Source of the DNA: Xenorhabdus innexi
GTDB taxonomy: Bacteria; Pseudomonadota; Gammaproteobacteria; Enterobacterales; Enterobacteriaceae
Length of the DNA stretch: 64,000 nt
Direction of reading: 5' to 3'
Assembly: GCF_002632485.1 (NCBI RefSeq)
Contig: NZ_NIBU01000012.1
Span: forward strand, 34,522-98,521
A program made the translations under genes and the position numbers. The notes beneath the pieces were generated by a model. The model did no database searches. It saw nothing but the letters and a program-made list of their open reading frames with translations, and was not told the DNA's origin. Positions 1-9,218 of this stretch are shown piece by piece; within the stretch, counting starts at the first letter, position 1; each line of letters opens with the position of its first letter.

Positions 1-892
1 GATTACTCAGCTCCTGCTCCCCTTCTTCATTGAAAAGGGAAGGCGCATTATCCGGTTCCCGGAACCGCTCCAGTTGTTGCTGAGTACGATAATGTTTAGG
101 TTTACGGCTGTTCAGTCTGGCAAGAAATTTATAACTCTGAATATCTCCCCAATAATATTTGCATGGGTTAGTAAACATCAGATGGATATCAATCTGTTTT
201 CCCAACGCCTTGAGCACCTGCATGTAGGTTGGTGGAAGGGACGATATGCCACAGATAAAAACCCGCGAAGGCAATTTTTCCCGTGGAAAATTGCCTTCCT
301 CCAGCGTGGAAATAAATCGGCTGTATAAGTTGGCTCGATGCCACAGGGGCTGTTGCAATTGAAGAGTGTATTTGTTCAGCTCAATCCATAGCCGTTTTTG
401 CCACTCCTGACTGGCACTTAACCCTTCAACAAGCTGCCCCTTTTCCCAGCTTTCGAGCCATTGCGGACGATAAACCAGATACTGGTCAAACAGGTCGGCC
501 ACCCTGCCAGCCAATTGGTGAATTTTACGTTTATCGTTATCCTGCTCAAGATAATGCCTGAGTGCTGTAAATTCCGGCTCGGTTAACAAATCAGGCAGAA
601 GTGTCATCAGCTTCCATTTCATGGCATCTTTGCTGAAAGCTCCTTCTTTAGGAACGTCAGGCAATACCACGGTGAACATCTGCCAGATAAATGTTGCCGG
701 TAGAGGAAATTCCATGTTTGCCGCAATTCCCAGTTTTTCAGCCAGCTGAATTTGCAGCCACTGGGACATACCGGGGCTCTGAACCAGAATCACTTCTTTG
801 TCAAATGGGTTAGCTAGCGGGTTTTTCCCGATAAAATTCGCCATCAACTCTTTCAGAAGATCAAGTTGATTTGAATGATAAACTGTAAACAT
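1..892 (-). CDS. recC: Exonuclease V gamma subunit RecC (N-terminal part, cut by window edge)
   Basis: About 297 N-terminal codons are visible; the gene runs off the window at base 1. RecC is the Chi-recognising scaffold subunit of the RecBCD helicase-nuclease that processes double-strand breaks. The reverse translation opens MFTVYHSNQLD and contains QSPGMSQWLQIQ and LMFTNPCKYYWGDIQ, which match RecC as I recall it. The ATG at 892 overlaps the ppdC stop (ATGA), so the gene is translationally coupled to the prepilin genes upstream, as in the E. coli ppdA-ppdB-ygdB-ppdC-recC order. No stop interrupts the visible part. Confidence 0.93.
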   Translation of the reverse strand, partial: MFTVYHSNQLDLLKELMANFIGKNPLANPFDKEVILVQSPGMSQWLQIQLAEKLGIAANMEFPLPATFIWQMFTVVLPDVPKEGAFSKDAMKWKLMTLLPDLLTEPEFTALRHYLEQDNDKRKIHQLAGRVADLFDQYLVYRPQWLESWEKGQLVEGLSASQEWQKRLWIELNKYTLQLQQPLWHRANLYSRFISTLEEGNFPREKLPSRVFICGISSLPPTYMQVLKALGKQIDIHLMFTNPCKYYWGDIQSYKFLARLNSRKPKHYRTQQQLERFREPDNAPSLFNEEGEQELSN

Positions 893-1287
893 CAATACTC
901 CCCACTTGCACAAAACCAGCGCTCTAATTTACCTGAAGGATTATAGCTTTTTGTCACGCTTACTGTTATCCGGTTGCACCCCGATGATTCAAATTGTTGC
1001 TGAAATTCGGTTTTCCACCCTTGTTGCGGGGCTGTTTCATCACGGATAATCCGGCCTTCTGATTGCTCATATCGTTCCAATTGCTCATGTGCCAGCTTTA
1101 CCGCTTTAAGTTGCAGCCAATACTGCTGAAAATTTGATGACAGCGCCTGATGATAACGCATCAGACCTAACAAGGAGACAGCGAACAAAACTGATGCCAC
1201 CATCACTTCCGGCAGGCTTATGCCACTCTGCCGGTTATTTCTCTGGTTTATCCGGGCTATTTTCATCACAGTTTTCGTAAGCAACAT
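892..1287 (-). CDS. ppdC: Prepilin peptidase-dependent protein C (PpdC-like minor pseudopilin)
   Basis: Small type IV pilin-like protein of 131 aa. The N-terminus carries a class III prepilin signal: a basic leader ending QSG, then ISLPEVMVASVLF with the conserved Glu at mature position 5 and a hydrophobic helix. Processing by a prepilin peptidase and a role as a minor pseudopilin are inferred from the family. It is the last of four prepilin-like genes and shares ATGA with recC. A second ATG at 1266 (MKIARINQ) is a possible alternative start; neither has a strong ribosome site. Confidence 0.82.
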   Translation of the reverse strand: MLLTKTVMKIARINQRNNRQSGISLPEVMVASVLFAVSLLGLMRYHQALSSNFQQYWLQLKAVKLAHEQLERYEQSEGRIIRDETAPQQGWKTEFQQQFESSGCNRITVSVTKSYNPSGKLERWFCASGEY

Positions 1288-1300
1288 TTATAAACAGCTT

Positions 1301-1780
1301 TCATAAACAAAACTCAGCCGATGTCACAGGGCAAAAATCCAGCCAGCTACTTTCAATAGGAATAAGTGTATCCCGATTCAAATATTTCATCCGTTTCATC
1401 CATTGATAAAGCTCAAGCGGTTCTCCAACTAACGGTTTTCCGACTGACAATTGCGCCGTTCCCTTTAACAGAAACAGATCCCCCTGATAGTGCCTGAGGC
1501 AGCTTTTCAGATAAGAGCCGGATTTTTCTGAACAGTGCCAATTTTCCAGCTCCTGCGATTCAAACGGCCACAACTGAACTTTTCCCCATGCCAGTGATGA
1601 TTCTGCCTGTTGAAAGGCATTCAGATACCCCTGTTCATCAAACATCATTAACATGGCACTTTCCTGTTGATAATGAAGTGCTTTCAGTGTCATCAGACTG
1701 AGTGTCATCATCATAAGAATAGAGACCAGCAGCGCATTTCCTCTTTGCCGTTTGCTCTTTAATTGCCTGTATTCACTCAC
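1301..1780 (-). CDS. ygdB: YgdB-like prepilin-associated protein (PilX-type)
   Basis: A 159 aa protein with a basic leader (residues 1-14) followed by GNALLVSILMMMTLSLMTL, a hydrophobic segment like that of PilX/YgdB proteins. Unlike its neighbours it lacks the Glu5 of classical pseudopilins. GTG start 4 bp after the ppdB stop, with GGA about 9 bases upstream. The location between ppdB and ppdC matches E. coli. Its function is not established; a role in priming a pilus or pseudopilus is inferred from context. Confidence 0.78.
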   Translation of the reverse strand: MSEYRQLKSKRQRGNALLVSILMMMTLSLMTLKALHYQQESAMLMMFDEQGYLNAFQQAESSLAWGKVQLWPFESQELENWHCSEKSGSYLKSCLRHYQGDLFLLKGTAQLSVGKPLVGEPLELYQWMKRMKYLNRDTLIPIESSWLDFCPVTSAEFCL

Positions 1781-1784
1781 CGGA

Positions 1785-2411
1785 TTATTTCCTGATATTC
1801 CGCAACCGGATTGTGGTGCGATGATGATGAATAATAAAGGGTGACTTCATCCAACTGGCTTTGATGGATAACGTGATAAATATCAGCCCGTGTTTTGACT
1901 GCGATTCTTCAAGGGAAAAAGTATCAATATTCACCTCTTTGGGATCAAAAAGCCGTTCCCAGCCATTTTCCTGACAATTCGCTACTCCTCTTTTCCATTC
2001 CAGCATGCGGTTATTTAACCGGTAACCGAAGAATTCAGAGGCAATATGTTCAGGCTCTTCCCAGCGATTATTTAAATTAAGATCATAGGCGACAATAAAA
2101 CAGGAGTTAGTAGATTCACTCTGTTTATGCCGGATAACCAACGGCGCTCCTCGGCACTGTTTTCTGTCCAGACAATAACCCGCTCGCCGGAGATCTTTTT
2201 CCATCATATGAACCACCCGATTGATCAGGTAATGGAGACGGTATTGACGATAAAGATCGAGTATCTGGCTCGATAAAACCGGATAGGTTTTTGCCATTGC
2301 AATGAAGATGATACTGCCAACCAACATGGCAACCAGCACTTCCAACAGGGAAAAACCTGACTGTTTTTGCTCAGAACGGGTTTTACGAAAACAACTTCTG
2401 ACCCGTATCAT
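1785..2411 (-). CDS. ppdB: Prepilin peptidase-dependent protein B (PpdB-like pseudopilin)
   Basis: Pseudopilin-like protein with a long basic leader ending in QSG, then FSLLEVLVAMLVGS, which is a prepilin cleavage site with Glu5 and an N-terminal helix. I chose the ATG at 2411 (MIRVRSCF) because it overlaps the ppdA stop as ATGA. The reading frame extends to another ATG at 2432, which would add seven residues. Cysteines in the C-terminal half could form a disulfide in the periplasm. Second gene of the ppdA-ppdB-ygdB-ppdC-recC operon. Confidence 0.82.
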   Translation of the reverse strand: MIRVRSCFRKTRSEQKQSGFSLLEVLVAMLVGSIIFIAMAKTYPVLSSQILDLYRQYRLHYLINRVVHMMEKDLRRAGYCLDRKQCRGAPLVIRHKQSESTNSCFIVAYDLNLNNRWEEPEHIASEFFGYRLNNRMLEWKRGVANCQENGWERLFDPKEVNIDTFSLEESQSKHGLIFITLSIKASWMKSPFIIHHHRTTIRLRNIRK

Positions 2412-2902
2412 AGGTTTTTTATTCCTTCGCAATCAGGTAGCTGGCTCAGGTGATTACTGCATGTCCTGATCCTCCCCCGCGCTGAGATAACAACACTTAT
2501 TTCTCCGGCAGCATTTGCCAGCGAGAAGCTGGCTGGCATCGCGGTATTCCTGATGCCATAAAAATCAACCCGATGGCTGGTTGCTGATGCCAGCAACACA
2601 TCATCATGAGATGAGCTGATTCGTTCACCCTCACCTTCATCGCAATCACTGCTTTTGGTCACTGATGACACCAGACACCACGGCGGCCCTGCCACCAGCC
2701 ATAATGTTCGTTCCTGATTCAGGTAATTCGCCAAAGCCTGCTGTCTTTCCATAAACGACAACACATTTTGCACTGCTGACTGTAAATGCAGGCTGTTCTG
2801 ATAATTTCCCCAGCTATGCAGCCCCCAGATCAAGCTCATAGAAATTATGACCATCGCTATCATCAGCTCTAACAAGGTGAATCCGTTCTGTTTGTTATCC
2901 AT
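2408..2902 (-). CDS. ppdA: Prepilin peptidase-dependent protein A (PpdA-like pseudopilin)
   Basis: First gene of the prepilin operon, 164 aa. Its very short leader MDNKQNG is followed by FTLLELMIAMVIISMSL, a textbook class III prepilin cleavage site with Glu5. The C-terminal part has two cysteines near CSNHLSQLPDC. It probably forms part of a pseudopilus tip with PpdB, YgdB and PpdC; this is inferred from related minor-pilin clusters. The 252-bp gap upstream to thyA should hold the operon promoter, although I see no strong sigma-70 match. Confidence 0.82.
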   Translation of the reverse strand: MDNKQNGFTLLELMIAMVIISMSLIWGLHSWGNYQNSLHLQSAVQNVLSFMERQQALANYLNQERTLWLVAGPPWCLVSSVTKSSDCDEGEGERISSSHDDVLLASATSHRVDFYGIRNTAMPASFSLANAAGEISVVISARGRIRTCSNHLSQLPDCEGIKNL

Positions 2903-3084
2903 CTATCCGGCCTGTATCGCGGTTAATTCCGACAGGCAAAATATCCTCAATATGAAAGAGAATAAAAAGTGTGAGTTTTTATTTATGCGAGGGGATTTGA
3001 GGTAAGAAACCAGTATAGTGCGGAGTTACATTTTATTTGCGAACCAGCTCGGTAATATCATCAAAAACTATTGGGTGTATATAA

Positions 3085-3113
3085 TTTCCATCCCCGGAAA
3101 ATGGGGATGGAAA
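3085..3113 (-). terminator. Perfect 11-bp hairpin downstream of thyA
   Basis: TTTCCATCCCC (3085-3095) pairs perfectly with GGGGATGGAAA (3103-3113) across a 7-base loop. It lies 40 bases past the thyA stop on the minus strand. The 3' side on that strand is only moderately T-rich (ATTATATA), so it could be a terminator or an mRNA-stabilising hairpin for lgt-thyA. Confidence 0.55.
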
Positions 3114-3154
3114 CAGGATAAATAATGATGTTTATTGGATGAAGCCAGCCGGGA

Positions 3155-3949
3155 TCAGATAGCTACCGGTGCTTTAATACCGGGATGCGGGTCGTAACCT
3201 TCGATTTCAAAGTCTTCGAACTGATAATCGAATAGTGATGCAGGCTTACGCTTGATGATCAGTTTCGGCAATGCCCGTGGTTCACGGCTGAGTTGGAGCT
3301 TAGTCTGTTCCATGTGGTTGTTATAAAGATGAGTATCACCACCTGTCCAGACGAAATCCCCCACTTCCAGATCACATTGCTGAGCCATCATATGAACCAG
3401 CAGAGCATAGCTGGCGATATTGAAGGGCAATCCCAAAAATACATCACAGGAGCGCTGGTAAAGCTGGCAGGAAAGTTTGCCATCTGCCACGTAAAACTGG
3501 AAAAAAGCATGACACGGCGCCAGCGCCATTTTATCCAGTTCGCCAACGTTCCAGGCGGAAACGATGATCCGGCGTGAATCCGGATCGCTTTTCAGTTGTT
3601 CGATCACGTTAGTCAGCTGATCAATCTGGCGGCCATCCGGTGCTCCCCATGCCCGCCACTGTTTACCATAAACCGGCCCCAAGTCACCATTTTCATCGGC
3701 CCATTCATCCCAGATACTGACGCCATTGTCGTGCAGGTATTTGGTATTGGTATCACCATTAAGAAACCACAGCAGTTCATGAATGATGGAACGAAGATGA
3801 CAGCGCTTGGTTGTTACCAGCGGAAAACCTTCCTGCAAATTGAAACGCATCTGATGACCAAAGATCGAAAGTGTTCCTGTTCCTGTACGGTCATCTTTTG
3901 CTGTGCCTTCTTCCAGCACTTTTTTCATTAAATCCAGATACTGTTTCAT
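3155..3949 (-). CDS. thyA: Thymidylate synthase
   Basis: Converts dUMP to dTMP with methylene-tetrahydrofolate, giving dihydrofolate, which FolA (27521-28006) recycles. Length 264 aa, identical to E. coli ThyA as recalled. The catalytic cysteine is in [12 protein letters not shown], dUMP-binding residues in [17 protein letters not shown], and the C-terminus is the conserved PVAI. The ATG overlaps the lgt stop (ATGA), so it is coupled to lgt, the usual arrangement in enterobacteria. Cytosolic. Confidence 0.97.
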   Translation of the reverse strand: MKQYLDLMKKVLEEGTAKDDRTGTGTLSIFGHQMRFNLQEGFPLVTTKRCHLRSIIHELLWFLNGDTNTKYLHDNGVSIWDEWADENGDLGPVYGKQWRAWGAPDGRQIDQLTNVIEQLKSDPDSRRIIVSAWNVGELDKMALAPCHAFFQFYVADGKLSCQLYQRSCDVFLGLPFNIASYALLVHMMAQQCDLEVGDFVWTGGDTHLYNNHMEQTKLQLSREPRALPKLIIKRKPASLFDYQFEDFEIEGYDPHPGIKAPVAI

Positions 3950-4851
3950 TTTGCCTCTTGAATCTTATCTTTTCGCGTGTTGTTGCGGGTATTATTGTTG
4001 CTGGGACGTTTATAGGCCCACACCATCATTAATATCCCGACTAAAATCATTGGTATGGAAAGGATCTGCCCCATGCTGATCCCGTCAAATAACCCGAGCT
4101 GGGCATCAGGCTGACGGAAAAATTCCACGATGATGCGGAATGCACCGTAGCCAATCAGGAATAAGCCTGAGACGCTTCCCATCGGGCGGGGCTTACGGAT
4201 AAATAAATTCAGGATGATAAACAGTACGATGCCTTCCAGTACCATTTCGTAAAGTTGTGAAGGATGGCGGGGCAGGACACCATATTTTTCCAGAACAGGC
4301 CATAAAGAAGGATCTTTCGCTGCCAGTGCGATATCTTCACTGCGGGAACCGGGGAACAACATTGCCCACGGAGTATCAAGCGTAACGCGTCCCCACAGCT
4401 CGCCATTGATAAAGTTACCAATGCGGCCCATGCCTAACCCAAAAGGAACCAGTGGCGCAACAAAATCAGCGGTTTGCAGGAAGTGGCGTTTAGTCCTGCG
4501 GGAGAACCACCACATTGCACAAATAACACCGATCAATCCACCGTGGAAAGACATCCCGCCATCCCAGACCTTAAACAGATACAGCGGGTTATCCATGAAT
4601 ACCGGAAGATTATAGAACAGGACATAACCGAGACGCCCGCCGATAAATACCCCGACAAACCCCGCATACAGCAGGTTTTCTACTTCGTTCTTATCCCAGC
4701 CACTATTTGGTTTTGCTGCGCGACGATTTGCCAGCCACATGGCAAAGACAAAGCCGACCAGATACATAAAGCCGTACCAGTGAAGAGATACCGGGCCAAT
4801 TGAAAATATGACAGGGTCAATATCAGGAAATGCCAGATAGCTAGTGCTCAT
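3946..4851 (-). CDS. lgt: Prolipoprotein diacylglyceryl transferase
   Basis: Inner-membrane enzyme that attaches diacylglycerol from phosphatidylglycerol to the lipobox cysteine of prolipoproteins, the first step of lipoprotein maturation. 301 aa with about seven hydrophobic segments. The Lgt signature [14 protein letters not shown] is intact, and the essential His region HGGLIG is present near residue 103. The C-terminal tail ([21 protein letters not shown]) is rich in Asn, Lys and Arg. Forms a two-gene unit with thyA by a 4-bp overlap. The lipoprotein encoded at 55603-56760 is a likely substrate in this window. Confidence 0.96.
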   Translation of the reverse strand: MSTSYLAFPDIDPVIFSIGPVSLHWYGFMYLVGFVFAMWLANRRAAKPNSGWDKNEVENLLYAGFVGVFIGGRLGYVLFYNLPVFMDNPLYLFKVWDGGMSFHGGLIGVICAMWWFSRRTKRHFLQTADFVAPLVPFGLGMGRIGNFINGELWGRVTLDTPWAMLFPGSRSEDIALAAKDPSLWPVLEKYGVLPRHPSQLYEMVLEGIVLFIILNLFIRKPRPMGSVSGLFLIGYGAFRIIVEFFRQPDAQLGLFDGISMGQILSIPMILVGILMMVWAYKRPSNNNTRNNTRKDKIQEAK

Positions 4852-4943
4852 CGTTCCCCACTAAAAAATAATGTTGTGTGAATGAATGTATTAATAAGTG
4901 AATATACTCTAAGACAAATAATGATAAATAATAGCATGGGCGG

Positions 4944-7190
4944 TTAAATGCCACCACGCACCAGCCCACCAAGCCCATGCGATTCCATAAAGGCAGAGCA
5001 AATTTCTTTCACCTGCCCTGTAGTTTCTGCCTCCAGAACCTTACTGATAAACTGACTCAGTTCCGCAGAGTCTAAATGATGTAACAGGTATTTAATTCGT
5101 GGAATACTCCGGCCACTCATGCTCAGATAACGATAACCAAGAGCGACCAATACCAGCACGCCTACCGGCAAACCAGCCATTTCACCACAAACACTGACGG
5201 GTAAACCAATGCGGCTGCTTTCATCAATAATCTGTTTTAAAGCCTTAATTACTGCCGGATGAAGATTGTCATACAAAGAAGCAACATGGGTATTATTACG
5301 ATCCACCGCAAGTAAATACTGGGTTAAATCGTTCGTACCAATAGAGATAAAATCAACTCGCTTCTTCAATTGTGGTAACAGCAGGGTCAGTGAGGGCACT
5401 TCTATCATGACGCCGATTTGTGGCATCGCAATAGTTACCGCAGCGGATTGTTCAACTTCTGATTTTGCTCTGCTGATCAGTTTCTTTGCTTCATCAATTT
5501 CTTCGATACCACTTACCATCGGCAGCAATATTTTCAGATTTCCGGTCGGTATATTCGCTTTCAGCATGGCCCTGAGCTGAATAAGGAAGATTTCCGGCTG
5601 ATCCAGCGTTATGCGAATCCCCCGCCAGCCAAGACAAGGATTTTCTTCATTAATGGGCATATAAGGGAGATGTTTGTCAGCACCAATATCCAGTGTTCTC
5701 AATACAACTGATTTTTCCGGGAACAGTGTCAATATTTCCTGATAGCGGTTTCTCTGTTCATCTTCTGATGGGAAACCATTATGTAGCATAAAAGGGATCT
5801 CAGTACGATACAGACCTACACCATCAATACTGTCGCCGATTTGTTGTTCGTATTTCAGACTTAGCCCCGCATTGAGCTGAACCTGTACTCTTTCCCCACT
5901 TTTAAGCCGCGCTTTCTGTTGTTGCCCCCCTTCAGCCAGTTGACTGAAAACCTGTTCCTCTTCAATGAGCTGGAGATATTCCTGAACAACCAGAGGTTCT
6001 GGATCAATAAAAAATTCTCCGTGATAGCCATCCAGAATCAGCATCCGGTTATGCAGTAATTCAGAATGAATATCAGCGCCCATAATCGCCGGTATTCCCA
6101 TTGCCCTGACCAGAATTGCAGAATGTGAATGAGCCGCACCATCACGCACAATAACACCAGCCAGCTTTTCCTGTGGGATTTCAGCCAGTAAATTGGCACT
6201 GAGTTCATCAGCCACCAGAATAAAGCGCTCAGGCCACTGACTACTGCCCGTAAAAGAGTCATCCAGATGAAAGAGCAACCGTTGCCCGAGAGCCCGCAGA
6301 TCAGAAGCCCTTTCCCGCATATAGACATCCTGAAGGTTGGCAAATTGTTCCGCATAGTTCTCAACAACACTTTTTACCGCCCACTCGGCAATAAAACCGT
6401 TATCAACCGAGTGAAACAGATCTTGTTTAAGTTTCGGATCATTCAGTAAATGGCAATAGAGATCAAAAATAGCAGCACTTTCTTTTTGCGAGCTGGCGCT
6501 AAAACGTTTACTTATCCGGCGGCATTCTGCTGTTGCCTGCTCAAGCGCAAGGATCAGACGGGAGCGTTCCGTCTGATAATCCAATGTCAGTGCTTCAGAT
6601 ACTTGTTCAAGTGATGGCTGGGAGCAATCCTGCCAGCCCTGAGCCATCGCAATGCCACAAGAGACAGACAGTGCTTTGATACGGGTCTGGCAATACGAAC
6701 CAACTAACCCGCGCGCCTGTGCCTGAGCAAGGATTGGGGCCAGTTGCATGGCGAGAGTCACCATAAAAGACTCTTCACTTTCATCAAATGAGCGCCGCTC
6801 ATGTTGCTGAACGACCAGAATACCCTGCAATTGTCGGCGATAGATAATTGGAACGCCTAAAAAGGCACGCAGATTTTCTTCTTTTACCTGAGGGAGATAT
6901 TTGAAGCTGGGGTGATCACGTACATCAGCGAGGTTGATTAGCTCAGACAAACGCCCGACTTCACCCACAACACCTTCGTCAAAGGAGAGGCTGACCGCGC
7001 GCTTTTCCGGCTTTTTCAACCCCCGGGTTGCCATCAGATAATAACGCTGGCGCTGATGATCGGACAGATAAATAGAACAAACATCCGTGTTCATTGCCAG
7101 GCATGTTTCATTCACTAACAGCTCAAGCGCTTCCGATAAACTCGCTGCCATAGCAACCTTTTCAACAATTTCCCGTAAACGCGTAAGCAT
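4944..7190 (-). CDS. ptsP: Phosphoenolpyruvate-protein phosphotransferase PtsP (EI-Ntr)
   Basis: First enzyme of the nitrogen-related PTS, passing phosphate from PEP to NPr and EIIA-Ntr. 748 aa, matching E. coli PtsP in length. Order: GAF sensor domain (about 1-165), EI N-terminal HPr-binding helical part, phosphohistidine domain with the active His in GAAHSHSAILVRAMG, then the PEP-binding TIM barrel with LGWRGIRITLDQP, GTNDLTQYLLAVDR and VCGEMAG. Only 9 bp separate it from rppH upstream, so the two genes are cotranscribed. The GAF domain suggests a small-molecule input such as glutamine (known for E. coli). Confidence 0.96.
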   Translation of the reverse strand: MLTRLREIVEKVAMAASLSEALELLVNETCLAMNTDVCSIYLSDHQRQRYYLMATRGLKKPEKRAVSLSFDEGVVGEVGRLSELINLADVRDHPSFKYLPQVKEENLRAFLGVPIIYRRQLQGILVVQQHERRSFDESEESFMVTLAMQLAPILAQAQARGLVGSYCQTRIKALSVSCGIAMAQGWQDCSQPSLEQVSEALTLDYQTERSRLILALEQATAECRRISKRFSASSQKESAAIFDLYCHLLNDPKLKQDLFHSVDNGFIAEWAVKSVVENYAEQFANLQDVYMRERASDLRALGQRLLFHLDDSFTGSSQWPERFILVADELSANLLAEIPQEKLAGVIVRDGAAHSHSAILVRAMGIPAIMGADIHSELLHNRMLILDGYHGEFFIDPEPLVVQEYLQLIEEEQVFSQLAEGGQQQKARLKSGERVQVQLNAGLSLKYEQQIGDSIDGVGLYRTEIPFMLHNGFPSEDEQRNRYQEILTLFPEKSVVLRTLDIGADKHLPYMPINEENPCLGWRGIRITLDQPEIFLIQLRAMLKANIPTGNLKILLPMVSGIEEIDEAKKLISRAKSEVEQSAAVTIAMPQIGVMIEVPSLTLLLPQLKKRVDFISIGTNDLTQYLLAVDRNNTHVASLYDNLHPAVIKALKQIIDESSRIGLPVSVCGEMAGLPVGVLVLVALGYRYLSMSGRSIPRIKYLLHHLDSAELSQFISKVLEAETTGQVKEICSAFMESHGLGGLVRGGI

Positions 7191-7199
7191 AAAAATAAC

Positions 7200-7727
7200 C
7201 TAACTTCTTCTACGACGATAATAGGCTGAGTAGGGCTGTGGCGCTGATTCCTGTGTTGGCATCACGATGGATGAAAATTCTTTCATCACACGGCGATACA
7301 CATCCCGTTTAAAGGAAACAACCTGCCTGACAGGGTACCAATAGCTCACCCACCGCCAACCATCAAATTCTGGTGTACTACTGCGCTGCACATTAATATC
7401 TTTTTCACTGCAAAGCAGCTGCAATAAAAACCAGCGTTGCTTTTGCCCGATACAAACGGGCTTTGTATCCCAACGCACCAAACGTTTGGGTAATTTGTAA
7501 CGCAACCAGCTACGGGTGGAGGCTAAAACCCGTACATCTTTGCGACTTAAACCAACTTCTTCGAACAACTCACGATACATCGCTTGCTCTGGCGATTCTC
7601 CCAGATTGATACCCCCCTGGGGAAACTGCCATGAATGTTGTCCATAACGGCGGGCCCACAGAACCTGCCCATGACGATTACAAATTACAATTCCTACATT
7701 CGGGCGGTAGCCATCATCATCGATCAC
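7200..7727 (-). CDS. rppH: RNA pyrophosphohydrolase RppH
   Basis: Nudix hydrolase that removes pyrophosphate from the 5' end of mRNA and triggers RNase E decay. 175 aa. The N-terminus [17 protein letters not shown] and the Nudix box [22 protein letters not shown] (residues about 38-59; GX5EX7REXXEEXG) are intact. A basic tail YYRRRRS ends the protein. It leads the rppH-ptsP operon. In E. coli mutH lies upstream; here the gene abuts the thiBPQ leader, which marks a rearrangement junction. Confidence 0.96.
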   Translation of the reverse strand: MIDDDGYRPNVGIVICNRHGQVLWARRYGQHSWQFPQGGINLGESPEQAMYRELFEEVGLSRKDVRVLASTRSWLRYKLPKRLVRWDTKPVCIGQKQRWFLLQLLCSEKDINVQRSSTPEFDGWRWVSYWYPVRQVVSFKRDVYRRVMKEFSSIVMPTQESAPQPYSAYYRRRRS

Positions 7728-7958
7728 CAGACTACCTCTCGATAAAACGAATTTGAAAAGATGGCTAATTGTTTCACACTCCCCTCAAGCGGTAAACCTC
7801 TATACCTAATGGATTTAGAATTGCATCCCGGCGGCAGGAAAATTCCCCGCCGAAACCTAGAGAACCGCCTATTTATAAAAACAGAGGCAGGAGTGTGAGG
7901 ACAACCAATAAGCCAACAAAAAAGCAGACTGCAAGACCACAGATATATTAATGGGGCT
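7728..7958. repeat. Gene-free stretch with nested inverted repeats
   Basis: No credible gene. CACACTCC (7775-7782) is complementary to GGAGTGTG (7890-7897). Inside lies a second pair CGGCGG (7829-7834) / CCGCCG (7847-7852). The segment 7801-7835 (TACCTAATGGATTTAGAATTGC) resembles the end of the interspersed repeat family also seen at 31108 and 34431. Just downstream AACCAATAA (7903-7911) pairs with TTATTGGTT (7965-7973), and ACTGCAA (7928-7934) with TTGCAGT (7959-7965). It looks like decayed palindromic repeat DNA between rppH and thiB. Confidence 0.5.
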
Positions 7959-7986
7959 TTGCAGTTATTGGTTAAGTCTCTACAAT
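7959..7986 (+). promoter_or_regulatory. Probable thiB leader promoter
   Basis: TTGCAG (7959-7964) and TACAAT (7981-7986) are spaced 16 bp and would start transcription near 7993, a few bases before the TPP riboswitch. Assigned by inspection only. Confidence 0.5.
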
Positions 7987-7996
7987 ACAACCATCT

Positions 7997-8085
7997 CAAC
8001 GGGGTGCGATTGTTGTCAGACAACATCGCTGAGAGCAGACCCGTAGAACCTGATCCGGTTGGTACCGGCGTAGGGATTTGAGCCA
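7997..8085 (+). promoter_or_regulatory. TPP riboswitch (THI element) of thiBPQ
   Basis: The conserved THI-box core is readable: GGGGTGC (8001-8007), GCTGAGA (8028-8034), then ACCCGTAGAACCTGATCCGG, GGTACCGGCGTAGGGA (8061-8076). These are the pyrimidine- and pyrophosphate-sensing helices of the thiamin pyrophosphate riboswitch. It lies 120 bp upstream of thiB. The 3' arm GGATTTGAG (8074-8082) is perfectly complementary to CTCAAATCC (8124-8132), suggesting a switching helix. Ligand binding should turn off the importer when TPP is plentiful (known for this class). Confidence 0.93.
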
Positions 8086-8204
8086 CTATCCTTTGATAGA
8101 TAAGTAATTTTATCAGGCGCCTTCTCAAATCCTTTGCCAATCTGCGAGTCACTTATTTAATTATGAGTGCTAATAGCTATTATTAATAACTACAGGAGAG
8201 CAAA

Positions 8205-9218
8205 GTGTTTAAGCGTTTATTTTCCCGGTTTATCGCAATCAGCATCTTATCGGTTTCTGCCTGTGCCTTTGCTCAGGCAGCACAGACTAAACCCACCCTG
8301 ACTGTTTATACTTATGATTCATTTGCCGCTGAATGGGGTGCAGGTCCCATCATTAAAAAAGCGTTTGAATCCGAATGTGGCTGCGAATTAAAACTCGTTG
8401 CTCTGGAAGATGGTGTTTCTTTGCTTAACCGCCTAAGGATGGAAGGTAAAAAAACTCAGGCCGATATTGTACTGGGTTTGGATAATAATCTGATTCAGGC
8501 TGCCCAACAGACCGGGTTATTCACCCCTGCCAACATCGACACCACAAAGTTAAAACTGCCTTTTACATGGAATAACAGTACCTTTATTCCTTATGATTAC
8601 GGTTATTTTGCTTTTATTTACAACAAGAACACTCTGCCTAATCCCCCTAAAAGTATGGATGAGCTAATTAACGGTCACCAGAATTGGAAGATTATTTATC
8701 AGGACCCGCGTACCAGTACTCCCGGTCTGGGCTTCTTGCTCTGGATACAGGAACTCTATGGTGATAAGGCTACACAGGAGTGGCAGAAAATTGCCAAAAA
8801 AACCCTGACTGTCACGAAAGGCTGGAGTGAAGCCTACGGACTATTCCTGAAAGGGGAAGGCGATATGGTTCTCAGCTATACCACTTCACCGGGCTATCAC
8901 ATCATGTCAGAGAAAAAGGATAATTACGCCGCAGCCATCTTCAATGAAGGGCATTATTTGCAGGTCGAAGTTGCTGCACAACTGGCATCAAGCAAACAGC
9001 CTGAACTGGCTCAAAAATTCATGCAGTTCATGCTCTCACCCGCCTTCCAGCAGGCTCTCCCGACCACGCAGTGGATGTATCCCGTTACTGACATTCCTGT
9101 ACCAGAAGTGTTCAAACAACTACCTGTGCCAAAAAAATCACTGCAATTCAATGCAGATGAAGTCGCAAAACACCGTACACAATGGATCCGTACATGGCAA
9201 AGTGCAGTAAGCCGTTAA
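8205..9218 (+). CDS. thiB: Thiamine ABC transporter, periplasmic binding protein ThiB
   Basis: Periplasmic receptor for thiamine, TMP and TPP, feeding the ThiPQ importer. 337 aa. A signal peptide (about residues 1-23, MFKRLFSRFIAISIL, ending CAFA-Q) precedes a class II solute-binding fold starting LTVYTYDSFAAEWGAGP. GTG start with AGGAG at 8194-8198, six bases upstream. Expression is under the TPP riboswitch just upstream. In E. coli sgrR/sgrS sit upstream of thiB; here the upstream neighbour is rppH instead. Confidence 0.96.
   Translation: MFKRLFSRFIAISILSVSACAFAQAAQTKPTLTVYTYDSFAAEWGAGPIIKKAFESECGCELKLVALEDGVSLLNRLRMEGKKTQADIVLGLDNNLIQAAQQTGLFTPANIDTTKLKLPFTWNNSTFIPYDYGYFAFIYNKNTLPNPPKSMDELINGHQNWKIIYQDPRTSTPGLGFLLWIQELYGDKATQEWQKIAKKTLTVTKGWSEAYGLFLKGEGDMVLSYTTSPGYHIMSEKKDNYAAAIFNEGHYLQVEVAAQLASSKQPELAQKFMQFMLSPAFQQALPTTQWMYPVTDIPVPEVFKQLPVPKKSLQFNADEVAKHRTQWIRTWQSAVSR

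Noticed and set aside
7724..8152. A 142-codon open frame on the minus strand
   Set aside because: It runs antisense through the TPP riboswitch and palindromic repeats, has no recognisable protein features and no conserved start.
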